Shown piece after piece: positions 35,936 to 47,108 of a stretch of 64,000 nt of DNA. Within the stretch, counting starts at the first letter, position 1. Every line of letters begins with the position of its first letter. The notes beneath the pieces were generated by a model that saw only the letters and a program-made list of their open reading frames with translations, was not told where the DNA came from and made no database searches. Origin of the DNA: Reticulitermes speratus (Eukaryota > Arthropoda > Insecta > Blattodea > Rhinotermitidae); assembly GCA_021186555.1 (NCBI GenBank), contig JAJKFL010000026.1, positions 3,797,709-3,861,708 of the forward strand. Direction: 5' to 3'. A program made the position numbers and the translations under genes.

Positions 35936-36766
35936 GTCCAGTGATTGAGGTAAGCTGTATCTAAGGGACCCAACAGAAGGTCCAGTGATTGAGGTTAGCT
36001 GTATCTAAGTGACCCAACAGAAGGTCCAGTGATTGAGGTTAGCTGTATCTAAGGGACCGAACAGAAGGTCCAGTGATTGACGTTAGCTCTATCTAAGGGA
36101 CCCAACAGAAGGTCCAGTGATTGAGGTTAGCTGTATCTAAGGGACCCAACAGAAGGTCCAGTGATTGAGGTTAGCTGTATCTAAGGGACCCAACAGAAGG
36201 TCCATTGATTGAGGTTAGCTGTATCTAAGGGACCCAACAGAAGGTCCAGTGATTGAGGTTAGCTGTATCTAAGGGACCCAACAGAAGGTCCAGTGATTGA
36301 GGTTAGCTGTATCTAAGGGACCCAACAGAAGGTCCAGTGATTGAGGTTAGCTCTATCTAAGAGACCCAACAGACGGTCCAGTGATTGAGGTTAGCTCTAT
36401 CTAAGGGACCCAACAGAAGGTCCAGTGATTGAGGTTAGCTCTATCTAAGGGACCCAACAGAAGGTCCAGTGATTGAGGTTAGCTCTATCTAAGGGACCCA
36501 ACGGAAGGTCCAGTGATTGAGGTTAGCTGTATCTAAGGGACCGAACAGAAGGTCCAGTGATTGAGGTTAGCTCTATCTAAGGGACCCAACAGAAGGTCCA
36601 GTGATTGATGTTAGCTCTATCTAAGGGACCCAACAGAAGGTCCAGTGATTGAGGTTAGCTCTATCTAAGGGACCCAACAGAAGGTCCAGTGATTGAGGTT
36701 AGCTCTATCTAAGGAACCCAACCGAAGGTCCAGTGATTGAGGTTAGCTCTATCTAACGGACCCAAC
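35936..36766 (+). repeat. Tandem array S5, 44-bp unit, about 19 copies
   Basis: Same unit as the array at 17803-18452 (GTGATTGAGGTTAGCT, TATCTAAGGGACCCAACAGA). Early units have TTAGCTGTATC and later ones TTAGCTCTATC, so variants are clustered. It lies wholly inside the inverted-arm element. Confidence 0.93.
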
Positions 36767-36789
36767 ACAGTAGGTGTCTCCCTCCCCCT

Positions 36790-36836
36790 TTACCTGAGGA
36801 CGGAAGCAGATCCAGTTTCCGAAACGTTGTGTTATC
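36790..36836 (+). ncRNA. Hammerhead-like motif, facing partner
   Basis: CTGAGGA, C, GGAAGC-AGATCCA-GTTTCC, GAAAC, GTTGTG. Stem II carries one G-T pair relative to the left-arm copy. Confidence 0.4.
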
Positions 36837-37194
36837 TAGTTATTTTAGATTTCCGGACTATGGACAAAGTCCAGAAAGCCATTACTTCTCTATCAATTAT
36901 TCTTACTTATTGAAAATTCTTCACACACATCACTTCATTTATATTTTAAAAAATTGATAATATTAATGAATTTGAATACTTCGACGATTGTGAGACCTTG
37001 GCTGATTGTGACGTCACGGTATAGCAGTCATCGTATCTAAACGTTTCGAGTACTGGGTGTCATGTTAGCCTGCACTGTATTTATATGTAGGCCTAATACA
37101 GGGACATTATTTTATCCGACAACTCGCACTACTGCTTAACTCAGGCCGTTGTGCGTGACGGCAGGCAGCGCAGCACTCGTCATTCATACTGCAG

Positions 37195-37535
37195 TCTGTC
37201 TTACGACAGGTCCGTAGCCTCTTCCAAAGTGAGTTCTCCACAGGGTGCGATCTGGTGCTTCCTCTTTCAATTTACAGTATCTTCTCTTTTCCTTAAGGTC
37301 ATCCAGTAGCTGCTTACGTCTTCTCCCTCGTCTTCCCGTCATTTATATCCTTCCTTATAACTTTCCTTCAATCACGTGTTTCAGAAGGCAGTTTCTACGC
37401 AATATGTGACCAATCCAGTTAGCCTTTCTTCTTTTTATTGTATGTACGATATTCCTCTCCTCCTTCACTCTGTGTAATACTTCTTCATTTCTCACACGAT
37501 CGGTCCAACTGATGTTCTCCATTCTTCAGCATTCG
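37195..37535 (-). pseudogene. 5'-truncated LINE (RTE-like) fragment, frame broken
   Basis: Minus strand: the same C-terminal LINE tail as at 8748-9290 (SWTDRVRNEE, RRKANWIGHILR, RRGRRRKQL equivalents). Internal changes mean no open frame survives. A short remnant of the (AATG)n tail (GTCATTCAT) borders it near 37180. Confidence 0.75.
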
Positions 37536-38440
37536 CCGGTATTCCAATTTGCCGTGAGTCGGGGTACACGCATTTTAGTGCAATGTCTCCCTTCGGCTCA
37601 CAGACACGCGTCACGTCCAACAGACACGTTGTCCGTTAAGTTAAGCAAGCCGACGGGAAGTGACTAGCGACAGTTGTCAGATAACCATGGAAAGATTAGT
37701 AGTTGAAATTTTGTGTAGGAGTTACACTGCAAAATTCGTTTAAAAAAGTGAGTCTGGACAAGGAAAGGAGTGTGACGTAGGCAGAAGGTAGTGAGTGGGG
37801 ATGGAACACGTGACGTGGTACTAGACTGTACCTTGTTAAGGCAGGCGATATTAGGAAAGAAATGAAAGTATAATCAGTACAAAACAGAATAGATGAACAT
37901 AGACGAAACTGAGTAAACCGTTTGGATATTATCATGGTGTAGTAAGATCAAAGGTACGCCGAGAGTGAGGGAAACCTTGGAAAAGATGGAATGAGTATGT
38001 GAAGTCGAAACAGACTTGATTGCCTACACATGAAGTAGACTGCATGCCTGTGTAGTCCGAGCAGTGTTAATCCGGCCACACGCTAAGATGTCAGTATCAG
38101 GTGGCAGGACCTCCTGGTCCACTGCTGTGCATGTACTTGACAGCTACCGGGTTCAGAGCTCCGATCGGAGACCGTCTGTGCTGACCGGGACAGTTCGCAT
38201 GGATTTACTGAGTCCCTGAAGCAAGTGCCGGGATAGTATTTTTAATTAGGCCACGACCGCTCCCATAGTCATTCTTTTAATTCATAATCTGCAGGTCTTA
38301 ACGTTATAGTCTGAACTACAAAAGGCATCGTTAAATAAGCCAAAAAAAAGCACTAAACACTGGTTATGGTCCAAGTGTGTTAAAACAAGCGTTGTTTCAC
38401 TGTTTGGTATTCACTTGTAGCTGAGTGGGGAGAAGAAAAG
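37536..38440. other. No gene recognised
   Basis: A dispersed SINE-like remnant lies near 38170-38270 (GGCCACGACCGCTCCC type). The minus-strand frame at 37696-37935 matches nothing I know. Confidence 0.4.
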
Positions 38441-38716
38441 GGTAGGTCTTTCCCTCTCCACTCCATGAAGGCATGTAAGGGGAATAGAGGTATAGCTCCA
38501 CTTATTCTGAACTTCGGAACTAGATTGAGGTGAGTGGTCAACTTTACGCCCCCGTTGCTTTACCCCCCGGGAAGGAACACTGTTAGACATTGAACAGGAG
38601 ACTGAATTGGCCTTCAGAGCTCCGTCTGGACGTTTCGGACAAGAAGAAAATCTCTTGTCCCCCCACTCCATCGAGATTCGAACTCCGGATCGTCCAGCCC
38701 GTAGCCTAAGTGGTGG
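38441..38716 (-). mobile_element. SINE family A
   Basis: Minus strand: B-box-like GAGTTCGAATCTCG near 38672-38685, then the family landmarks of the body, ending in GGAGAGGGAAAGACC. The A box is poorly preserved. Confidence 0.7.
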
Positions 38717-39194
38717 GGAAACGAAAATGGAAGATTTTACTGCGTGTGTGTGTGTTGCGCCGCTGGCAGTGGCGGCCGCGTGTGTTCTGTGTGGCTGGGC
38801 GGACTGTACCAGTGTGACTGCTGTTCAACATTCGTGTCGTGTCGAAGGTTACTGCAGTAAGTGCGCTATGTACGTGTGCTGCGGGGAGAGGCGTGCTTGA
38901 AACAGCACAGTTGTGCGGAACACAGAACTTACTAATTTCGGAGTCTGCTTAACCGAGTGGGCTGTTTGACGTCTCCATACACGGAGGAACAATTAGACAC
39001 GTGACACACGAGTGCAAATAAGCCAATCCTGGAGCCTGAATCTCAAGTCCTACGTGGACCAAATGGATAATCTAAAAAACGTAGGGGGGCTACACGTCGT
39101 TAAGCAATAAATAGGCGAAACATTTTTTTTTAATTAAAGACACTTTTAAGAAAATTTCATGCTAGTAGTAACAAAACAAATATAATTATCAAAA
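38717..39194. other. Contains an 82-bp repeat found inverted 4.4 kb away
   Basis: 38972-39057 (GTCTCCATACACGGAGGAAC to CTCAAGTCCTA) is present in reverse at 43443-43530 with only a few mismatches. The remainder is unrecognised. Confidence 0.55.
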
Positions 39195-39415
39195 AGATGG
39201 GGTGGGGCATGTGGCACTTGTGGGAGACAGGAGAGGTGCATACAGGGTTTTGGTGGGGAGACACGAGGGAAAGAGATCACTTGGAAGACCTAGGCGTTGA
39301 TGGGAAGATATTAAATTTGAGCTTCAAGAAGTGGGATGGGGAGTCATGGACTGAATTGATGTGGCTCAGGATAGAGATAGGTGTCGGGCGCTTGTGTATG
39401 CGGTAAGCCTTTATG
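39195..39415 (+). pseudogene. Degenerate LINE B fragment
   Basis: Shares CATGTGGCACTTGTGGGAGA, GGGTTTTGGTGGGGAGA, CACTTGGAAGACCTAGGCGT and GATGTGGCTCAGGATAGAGA with the LINE tail at 6090-6505. The frame is disrupted in the middle. Confidence 0.7.
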
Positions 39416-39897
39416 GCCAATGAACAAGATTATTTTGAATAATTTAAATTAAGGGGCAGATTTTGGGCACTGTGCGGGGCCACATGTCATTAGGATAAGG
39501 TTTGTTTGAGAGCCGCATTAATGACCCGGAGAGCCGCATATTTGAGGCCCTTGGAGCTCCAAAAGCGAGGGTGTGTGTGCTCACTTAATAAGTGCAACTG
39601 TTAGTGCTGTAGGCCACTTCACGGACTGACAGTGTACCTTCAACCTAACTCTGTTCTGACCATCACTTATGAGGACCCCATAGAAAATGTGGTTTTTCTG
39701 CGTGTTGGGTCACGTCTTGGTGTTTGTGAATAGCAAATTGATTAAAGATTTGGAACGTGACGGTTGTGACGTAACTGGGGTACTAGCCCAGAATGTGACT
39801 GAATATCTGGTCTCTAGATTGACGGTGAAAAATGAAGTAAATTATGTATTTGTGATATTATGGAATAAGAATGTATTCAAGGCGGTTAAGAGATATA
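39416..39897. other. No gene recognised
   Basis: A 94-codon open frame (39687-39971) runs into the mariner terminal repeat at its end and shows no known domain. I do not call it a gene. Confidence 0.4.
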
Positions 39898-40472
39898 CAG
39901 GGCATACACAAAAGAATGGTGCGGTTTCAAAAGTGAATAAAACATTTATGTCTCACATTACACGGGCATAACATACACCGTCAGCGGCGGCAACTGTCCA
40001 AGTTTCTCATGCGCTACCAGCAGTTCGCTTCTCATGCTTACTGCGTGGCCGCGGGTCCAGTTTAGGGGAAATGCGCTGGATCGGACGTGCTGCTGCAAAT
40101 GGAGACAAGAACCTTCTCCCTTGGCCACCCCGTTCGCCAGATCTTACACCGTGCGATTTCTTTCTTTGGGGGTTCGTTAAAGACAGCGTTTATGTACCAC
40201 CATTGCCCACGTCCATCCATGAAATTCGTGATCGGATAACGCATGCACTGCAGGCCATTACAGCGGACATGCTACACCGGGTCTGGGATGAGTTTGATTA
40301 CCGTGTGGATGTGTGTCGTGTGACCCAGGGTGCACACATTGAAGGATTGTAATTACCAAATGAGAAACTTGGACAGTTGCCGCCGCTGATGGTGTATGTT
40401 GTGCCCGTGTAAGGTGAGAAATAAATTTTTTATTCACTTTTGATACCGCACCATTCTTTTGTGTATGCCCTG
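39898..40472 (+). mobile_element. Internally deleted mariner-like element (C-terminal half retained)
   Basis: Ends CAGGGCATACACAAAAGAAT and complement have TA on both sides (39896-39897, 40473-40474); total 575 bp. The inverted repeats are long, about 115 bp, running to CCAAGTTTCTCAT and back. The left end is shared with 16314-16891 but the retained interior is the opposite half of the gene. Confidence 0.88.
40071..40352 (+). pseudogene. Mariner-like transposase, C-terminal fragment
   Basis: The 93 residues show RWIGRAAANGDKNLLPWPPR, then SPDLTPCDFFLWGFVKD, then IRDRITHALQAITADMLHRV, ending HIEGL. SPDLTPCDFFLWG is the signature around the last catalytic acidic residue of mariner-type DDE/D transposases. 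The DNA-binding domain and the first two catalytic aspartates are missing. ATG 40071 is only the first methionine in the remnant, close to the deletion junction, and probably not a natural start. Confidence 0.8.
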
Positions 40473-40539
40473 TATACTTCTCACCGCCATTTAAACCCCT
40501 GTGTTATACGGCGCTTAAGTATCTCCACGGAGTGTTAAA

Positions 40540-41560
40540 TTAATCAAAATAAAGACGGTCGAATTCGATAATTGGCAATGAAAAGAAAAAACGCCTTACG
40601 TGAAGACCACTGCCGACCTCCGTCTGTCTGTCCGTCCGTCACGTACTATTAGCGACTAAACCGTTTGTCCGGTTTTCATTAATTCGGTGTAGGAGTTCTT
40701 TGCAAAAAAGTTGTCCAGCAAGAGTGAGTTTCGTGAAAGCCCAGTGACTGACTAACTAACTAACTAACTAACTAACTCAGTGAAGCAGAGTTCTTCAGAA
40801 GCTAATATTTCCTCAGCTAGTTAAGTAATTCCCAACATTTTATGCGACCTGAAGATTCATTTCCGTGTTGACTAGTGCCCGACACTGGTCTCTATCCCAC
40901 GCCAGATGAATCCACTCCATACTATTTCGGTCTATTTCTTTCACATCCATTTTAATATTATCCTTTCGTCTATGCCTAGATCTTTCAAGTGGTCTCTTTC
41001 CTTCAGGTTTCCTCACCAAAACCCCGCATGCATCTCTTTTCTCCCCCATACGTGCCACATGCCCCGCCCATCTCATTCTCTCTGATTTGATCTCCCGAAT
41101 AATATTTGGCGTACTTCGCACATTTCTTGACCGATTTTGGTGACATTCGCTATAGAATATCTCGGCTTGATAGTTTTGAACATTTATGAGTTTTGTATGC
41201 GTTGGTGCAGTGAAAGATGAATTTTATGTATTTTCTAAGTTTCTCGTCCCGATTTCGATAAAATTCGGTACAGGAGATGCCCATAAAAATTTATCAAGTG
41301 GTTGTGAGCGTCGTGGAAGTCAGTGTAGCGAAAACCATACTTTCCTTAGAGGCGTGAACGAATTTTTTATTCAGAGTTTCCGTATTTATTTGTGCGATCT
41401 GGGCGAAATGCTTTTGAGCATTTGAGAGTTTCGTGAAAATCGGCGTAGGGAAGGCCGTACGGGTTTTTTTATGGGCGTAAATGAAATTACATTAGGCCTG
41501 CTCGTCCGCCGTGAAACCGTGCGATAATTCGAAAAAAAAAGAACGCCTTGGTCAAGTCGT
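40540..41560 (+). repeat. Dispersed repeat R2, interrupted by a LINE
   Basis: Phrases such as CCGTCTGTCTGTCCGTCCG, CTAAACCGTTTGTCCGG and GTTTCGTGAAAATCGG recur at 44500-45130 and 53880-54090. Both outer ends carry AACGCCTT (near 40587 and 41553). The LINE fragment at 40745-41120 splits it. Class unknown. Confidence 0.55.
40745..41120 (-). pseudogene. 5'-truncated LINE B fragment with (CTAA)n tail
   Basis: Minus strand: RMRWAGHVARMGEKRDACG, KRPLERSRHRRKDNIKM, then a tail ending in ALVNTEMNLQVA, 3' UTR and the (CTAA)n microsatellite at about 40747-40780. The reverse-transcriptase domain is missing. Confidence 0.8.
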
Positions 41561-41979
41561 GGAATGCACCATTTGCTTTCTTGTTGAAGACATCTTTAGG
41601 TAACAAGGGGAAATAAGGCGAGGAATGTAACATTGTGGGAACAAATTCTGACGTCATCAGAGACAAGGAATGTAGATAATTGGCCGGATTGAACTAATGG
41701 AGTGGGGAAGATTGCTGAGAAATATGTTTGACTTGTGAGCATACGGAAGAAGAGGTGAACCTGCTTGTAATGGAAAGGTAATTAAATCCCTTGTGAAAGG
41801 TCGAGTTTGGCAGGATGAGGACCAGGAGAACAGGTTACTGCAAAAAACAGAGTGTGGCAGACGAAGGAGTGATAAATGGAGATGCTGACGACAGCATAAC
41901 TAGGCGGACCTGCGTCACGACGCATGGAGCTGGCCAACTATTTTTTTAGTTTCAATTTTCATACTAAATGCTACATGTA
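41561..41979. other. No gene recognised
   Basis: I see no coding, RNA or repeat signal. Confidence 0.4.
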
Positions 41980-42167
41980 CAGTCGAACCCGGTTATAACG
42001 ACATTGGTTTATACGACGCCTCGTATATAGTGTCATACATTCTGTGGTACCAATTAATTCCTCACTGCTAACGGTGACGTTATTCTCCTCGGTTATAACA
42101 ACACTCGTTTATAACGACACAAACTGTTCAGTCCCTTTCGTGACGTTATAACCGAGTTCGATTATAT
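41980..42167 (+). mobile_element. Pogo/Tigger-like MITE, copy C
   Basis: CAGTCGAACCCGGTTATAAC at the left and GTTATAACCGAGTTCGAT at the right; same orientation and length class as copy A. The right terminus has lost the CTG. Confidence 0.75.
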
Positions 42168-42280
42168 GTGATTGGTGTTTTAAAATTTTATTGACATGCA
42201 TTTTGTAACAAAAGACTGAGATCTCAGTCGAACCCCATAAATGACTTTCGGAATTGTAGTTTTGGTTTTCATGTATTTAA

Positions 42281-42323
42281 ACTGCCTGAGGATGACCACG
42301 TAACGGTCGAAACATGTAGCCGC
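42281..42323 (+). ncRNA. Hammerhead-like motif
   Basis: CTGAGGA, T, GACC-ACGTAAC-GGTC, GAAAC, AT, GTA, then GCCGC. Stem II is 4 bp. Stem I is weak, so activity is doubtful. Confidence 0.38.
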
Positions 42324-42413
42324 ATATCTATGTAATTTAATAAAATGAGTTGTGTCGTCGCAATTACTAAATATTTTGTCGCCCAGTATTGTAATGGGCT
42401 GTGCATATAGAAA

Positions 42414-42712
42414 GGTAAAGGTACAGCAATCCCATTACATGCCTGGACAGGCCCTGAGGGTTCCAGGAGTTTGAGGTTCCCAGATTTAATGACAACCGGC
42501 ACATGAAGGTGGTAAGGTTGTCAGCCATACGCACCAGCCGCCTTTACCCCCCAGGAAATATTCCCGGTACTTCTTTCTGCTAGAGGCTGAGTCAACCCCA
42601 GGGCCATAATGCGGCCGGAAGGAAAAATTCCAATGACACCATCGGGAATCGAACCCGCGACCTTCCGCCTTGTAGTGCAGTGCCTCAACCAACTGCGCCA
42701 CCGCGTGTCGAC
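42414..42712 (-). mobile_element. SINE family C
   Basis: Minus strand with an intact tRNA-like head (B box GGTTCGATTCCCGATGG; A box CGCAGTTGGTTGAGGC). GTGCATATAGAAA (42401) and GTGCATAGAGATA (42713) are imperfect target duplications. It stands head to head with the SINE at 42743. Confidence 0.85.
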
Positions 42713-42742
42713 GTGCATAGAGATATGATACATTTAAATTTG

Positions 42743-43017
42743 GATGGGCCGGGATAGCTCAGTCGGTATAGCGACTCGCTACGGGCTGGACGGTCCGGGG
42801 ATCGGATCCCGGTGGGGGCGAGATTTTCCGCACCCTTCCAGACCGGCTCTGGGGCCTACCCAGCCTCCTATACAATGGGTACCGGTAAGGTGGCCGGGGC
42901 GTGGAGTTGACCACCCACCCTCATCTAGTGCCGGGGTTAAAGAAAGAGTAGAGCTATACCTCTATTCCCCCTCTGGACCTTCATGGCCTGTTGTAGGTAG
43001 ACCTTTACCTTTACCCT
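42743..43017 (+). mobile_element. SINE family A, full length
   Basis: A box TAGCTCAGTCGG (42755-42766) and B box GATCGGATCC (42800-42809), then the complete body ending in TTTACCTTTACC. TACATTTAAA occurs at 42729 and 43018 as a probable target duplication. Confidence 0.87.
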
Positions 43018-44499
43018 TACATTTAAACCTGGGACCTCTCATAAGTAGATACAACGTCTCAAGGGGGCCTGGGCTAGTTACGAATTTTTGAGTAATGTAC
43101 CCCATATGTGACAGGTTACTTTGCCGTGTAGTGAATATGAAAGTTTAGAGCCCGCGTCAGTGTTCTGCGTGTCAGAGACTGCCCAGTGCCTGGCATTGAC
43201 CGCGTTGCCTCGGTGTGGGACGAAGCAAACGGCGGAAGTCTAGTATTTATATCTAAATACCAAGAGATACGTAATGAAAGTCGCGGTAAATTCATTTGTG
43301 TAAGTAAACGACTCCAATGAACTTGACTCTTGGTCCAAGAAGTCACTAGCCAAGAGGCCAATCCTGCCCTTAGTACCAGCATTTCGCACATTTTGTCCCG
43401 GTGACTACTCGCATGGGACGAAATCCCATCCAAAATCTTGACTTGATAGGACTTGAGTTTCAGGCTCCAGGATTGGCTTATTTTCACTCGTGTGTCACGT
43501 GTCTAATTGTTCCTCCGTGTATGGAGACTTCCAAAATCTTAGAAGTGTCTCTAAACCTTAAAGCGTATCCTGTAATTGCCTGGCCGCTTCTAAAACAATA
43601 TACAGTTACCACCAAAACATGAATAACTAATTGAACCATAATTAGTCATCAGAAAGTGACGGTTGCGTAGCTGGTCAGCCTTTTATGGTCCCCAAAGATT
43701 TAATGCCGAATTTATAAGACCGCGCTCCTGGACCCTGTGTTGTATCCTGGAGAAGGGCCAGTTCCCCGGAAAATAGTCAATGCCCGAGCGGAGGGCCGTG
43801 TGAGAGACGTAGGTAGGAGTCCACAATTATTTAAAGAAAAACCAGTTCCGACGAGAGTGGGATATTGATGCTCAGATATATTGCTTATGAAAATACAAGT
43901 ACGTGCTAGTCGCTATGGTGCATGTACGTTCCAGGAGAGGAGATGACTCGAGACCTGTGCGATGAGTGGTGATGATCACGTCTTTGTAGAAAAATCCCCC
44001 TCGTAATATCCAAAACAGGGCTTATATGTCATCTCAAGTATATACGTCACAACTCCCTCCTCCCAAACACAACTGAGTGGGACCCTTGTCTCGAAGCTGC
44101 CAGAACACCACCATGCGCCCGCAATTTATGACTTGCTCCGTCCCTCATCCTCACATGGTCTCCAGTAATCATCACCCTCTCTCGAAATGTTTACCAATAC
44201 AAAGACAAAATACAAAGAGTATAATCACAAATCATAGTTCAAGTACAATAAACATTTCTACCTAACTTACGACCTCTCATGGGAGAGCATAACCCTAAGT
44301 ACATTTCAATTAATATTAATATACTGACCCATAAATTTACTCAACATATACGACACCTGTACTAAGCGAGATGAATGAAGTTTACTTCCTCACACGCTAT
44401 TTTCATAAGATCCGTTTTAATATTATCATTCTATCTACGCCTGTGTGTTCTGTTAGGGTTTTAGATAAAAATTGTTATGTATTATGGGTGTTCTGTACG
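43018..44499. other. No gene; one inverted repeat copy
   Basis: 43443-43530 is the reverse copy of 38972-39057. The rest, including open frames at 43116-43487 and 44077-44265, is unrecognised. Confidence 0.45.
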
Positions 44500-45245
44500 A
44501 AATAAGATGAGAACGCTTGTGTGCAGACCATGGCCGTCTGTCTGTCTGTCCGCCCATATGTGACGTAAGATTAGCTACTAAACCGTATGTCGGATTTTCA
44601 TGCAATTCGGTATAGGATTTCGTTAAAATACTTTATCGGGCCAAGCAAACTTGAGTAGTCGTACTTTGTTGAGGTCCTAAATGAATGTCTGTACGCGCTT
44701 TCCGTGTGTGATGACGGATTTGAGTGAAGTTTGGTACGGTGTCTGCGCGTAAGGGTGTTGGGGCATTGGCGAGTTTCGTGAAAATCGGCCTGGGGAAGGC
44801 CCAGCTTTTTATGGGAATAAATGAAATACTATGCACGCGTGCGCCGTGAAACTGTGATATTTTTTAAACGAAACCAAGGTCAGTGTACTGCGTCACTGGG
44901 TACGCTCTTTGCAACGCTACGCTATCTGCCCCCCATGTCCGGCGCGCGTCGTTAGGCGTATTCGCGCAGCAACTGCGTACAGGGATTATTAACGTCTTAT
45001 ACAGTCCGTCCGTCCACGTGGAACAACTGGGCTCCCACTGGACGGAGTTTCGTGAAATTTCATATCTGAAATTTTTTAAGAAAATTTGCTGGCACTGTCC
45101 TATTTTGGTTCAGATAGCACAAAATTTATCGACACTTTACATGAGTTCCATACGTTTATGGGTCTCTCGCAGTGAACGGTCTTTACAATTGAGAATGTGT
45201 TTTCCGTGAGGTACGAGGTGCCAGCTGAGGCCGAAGAAACAATTG
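44500..45245 (+). repeat. Dispersed repeat R2 and R1 fragment
   Basis: R2 phrases CCGTCTGTCTGTCTGTCC, GTTTCGTGAAAATCGGCC and GTTTCGTGAAATTTCATA occur here. R1 (CCGTGAGGTACGAGGTGCC) lies near 45200-45220. Confidence 0.5.
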
Positions 45246-46210
45246 ATCATCGAGCGAACGTAGAGATATATAGACTTTTAAATGTTATCGATTGTACATC
45301 TCCCCGCTTATGATATCTCGATGGTGATCGATTGTGAGTCTGTTGCTTAGGTACGGCGAAGTCTTGCACTGTGTGTCACGACACTCGGCGCTTTACTGCA
45401 AAATATTCACGAATTTTAACATCTAGGGACAGTAAGAAAACGCTCCGGCCAGACATTACCTAACTTGCGAGGTTTGCCGTGTAGTTTGAAGCCTTCGTTC
45501 TTCTGGGATGCTACACTGCGCGGTTGGTAGTTGGTTACCGGGATTACCGACTTTTTGGGACTGCCCGACCTTTGAAGACAGGCCCGATGGGTTGTCCCGA
45601 AACGTCAGTAAACTATATACCAACCTACGCAGCGTAACATTCCAAAAAAAGAGCGAAGACCTCGTTACTTGACTCGTTTTCCCAGCAGCGGTACATGGAA
45701 TGAACTTTTCGAAGAACGTAATCGCCAGAAAAATGTGCAGTGGATTGTAGCTGATGTATGTTTCGTCCCACGCTGGCTAGTGACGTCAAGGCAGATGTCT
45801 GGTTCATTGCCTCAGTGTGGGTCATGTTTGGCTGACAGAGTAATGACTTGGGGAAATAAACAGACACAGCCCACGTGTGACGGCACCAAAGATATTTGTG
45901 TTAAGATAGGGCATGGACACAGAACAGGGGATTCTGCAGGGATAGCAGGTAAATTTACACGTTGTTGATCGCATAAAGAGGTCGCAGACCCTTTGAGGCT
46001 GGGAGCATTATGCTGCGCGAGACAATGAACACACGAATACGTGCATTACAAGTTCTCGCCGCTGGCATAGCGCAGTTAGTGGTTCCGAAGGTTTCGGGTT
46101 TGTACAACTGTTTGACATGTCACTATGTAAATTTGTCTCCGTTTAGTCCAAGCGGCATTGGAATGAATAATAAACTTCTGTTGAAATAGGTCACAGTAGC
46201 TTCCCATAGT
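45246..46210. other. No gene; P2 palindrome and SINE-head remnant
   Basis: The P2 palindrome is at 45494-45664. At about 46062-46105 GCTGGCATAGCGCAGTTAG and GGTTTCGGGTTTG look like a decayed tRNA-derived head. The 99-codon frame 45669-45968 has no known domain. Confidence 0.45.
45494..45664. repeat. P2 palindromic element
   Basis: Arms CTTCGTTCTTCTGGGATGC and its complement near CATTCCAAAAAAAGAGCGAA enclose GGGTTGTCCCGAAACGTCAG. Diverged relative to 57803-58012. Confidence 0.6.
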
Positions 46211-46450
46211 GGGCCAGTGTAGCTCAGTAAAGTGACTGGTTACGGGCTAGAGGTCCGCTGGTTCGGTTCTGTGTGAGAGAAGGGAGTTTTTCTTCAAAAT
46301 GAATCAACATGAGGCACAGCAAGTGTCGTATCTAGTGCTTGGTAGGTAATGTTGGTCCGGGGATAAAGCGGCTGCAGCGTGAAGCTAACCATTCACATCC
46401 ATATGAGTATGGTATGGAGATATGAGATGACTCTTACCTCACCTCCAAGC
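46211..46450 (+). mobile_element. SINE family A, diverged
   Basis: GGGCCAGTGTAGCTCAGTAA head, a weak B box (GGTTCGGTTCTG), and body phrases GGTCCGGGGATAAAGCGGC and GTGAAGCTAACCATTCAC. Confidence 0.65.
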
Positions 46451-46627
46451 ATGCTGAACGCCCTGACAGCATGGTGGTTAGACATAGGCGTGAGTTTGTT
46501 ACATGTGTGTGTTTTTTTATGAATTAATTATTCATAATGACGCTTTTGTCTGATGTTATAGGCGCCTGAACAATGTGGCAGACAAAAAGGCGTGAAACAA
46601 ACGTCAGAATTAATTCTGTGGGTGTTA

Positions 46628-46705
46628 GAGCAAAATCCAACTAACTCCATGGAGCAGAGTCTTTGAGACGCCAACAGTTTCTCAGCTAGTCAAGAAATTC
46701 ACGGA
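46628..46705 (-). mobile_element. LINE B 3' UTR fragment
   Basis: CCAACTAACTCCATGGAGCA to CTCAGCTAGTCAAGAAATTC matches the 3' end of the LINE B copies at 6090 and 58964. No coding part remains. Confidence 0.6.
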
Positions 46706-46844
46706 ATATACGAAAAAGAAAATCTGAAATGTAGGCTAATTAGTGTGTATTTTAAATAATTTTAGGAATTTCGTTTGAAACATTTTGACTCCACATATGC
46801 AAGTCTTTAACAGAATCTGCCATTATTGTACCGTTTGTTGGAGA

Positions 46845-46885
46845 CCTCCATGAGGATGGCCATGCTAAGGCCGAAACATGTAGGA
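46845..46885 (+). ncRNA. Hammerhead-like motif
   Basis: CTCC, ATGAGGA, T, GGCC-ATGCTAA-GGCC, GAAAC, AT, GTA, GGAG. Stem I (CTCC/GGAG) and stem II are intact, but C3 of the core is A. Confidence 0.42.
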
Positions 46886-47108
46886 GCCGCATTGTAAAGT
46901 GACAGATGATTATTGTTGATTGTGCAGTTGTTGGATCAGGTGCTGCATAATTACTGTTTTATTGCTGTAATGTGTTATACTTTTGAATATGTCTATACCA
47001 TCTAAATAACAAATTAAGAAACCAGTATGGCTGACACTAATTGCGTGAATGCTGTAATATGATACGTATTATTTTTGTAGTGTATTATATTTTAAATTTT
47101 GGTGTAAA

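Larger units (their letters stand above)
35664..36889. mobile_element. Inverted-arm (Penelope-like) element containing 44-bp array, with 12-bp direct repeats
   Basis: Direct repeats CTATCAATTATT at 35652-35663 and 36890-36901 bound the element. Inside them the left arm (about 35676-35873) and right arm (about 36725-36885) are inverted copies. Both contain a hammerhead-like motif, the CTCCCTCCCCCTTTACC boundary and array units. The left arm holds a single inverted unit, then a 60-bp spacer, then the direct array. It has no coding sequence. The arm plan and hammerhead motifs suggest a non-autonomous Penelope-like element; the family is inferred. Confidence 0.7.

Noticed and set aside
42743-42820. 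A genuine tRNA gene
   Set aside because: A and B boxes are present, but the cloverleaf is incomplete and the sequence continues into a SINE body found at many sites; the same holds for 4313, 8478, 15937, 55160 and 62083.
45669-45968. 99-codon open frame
   Set aside because: Starts at the edge of a P2 palindrome and shows no family signature.
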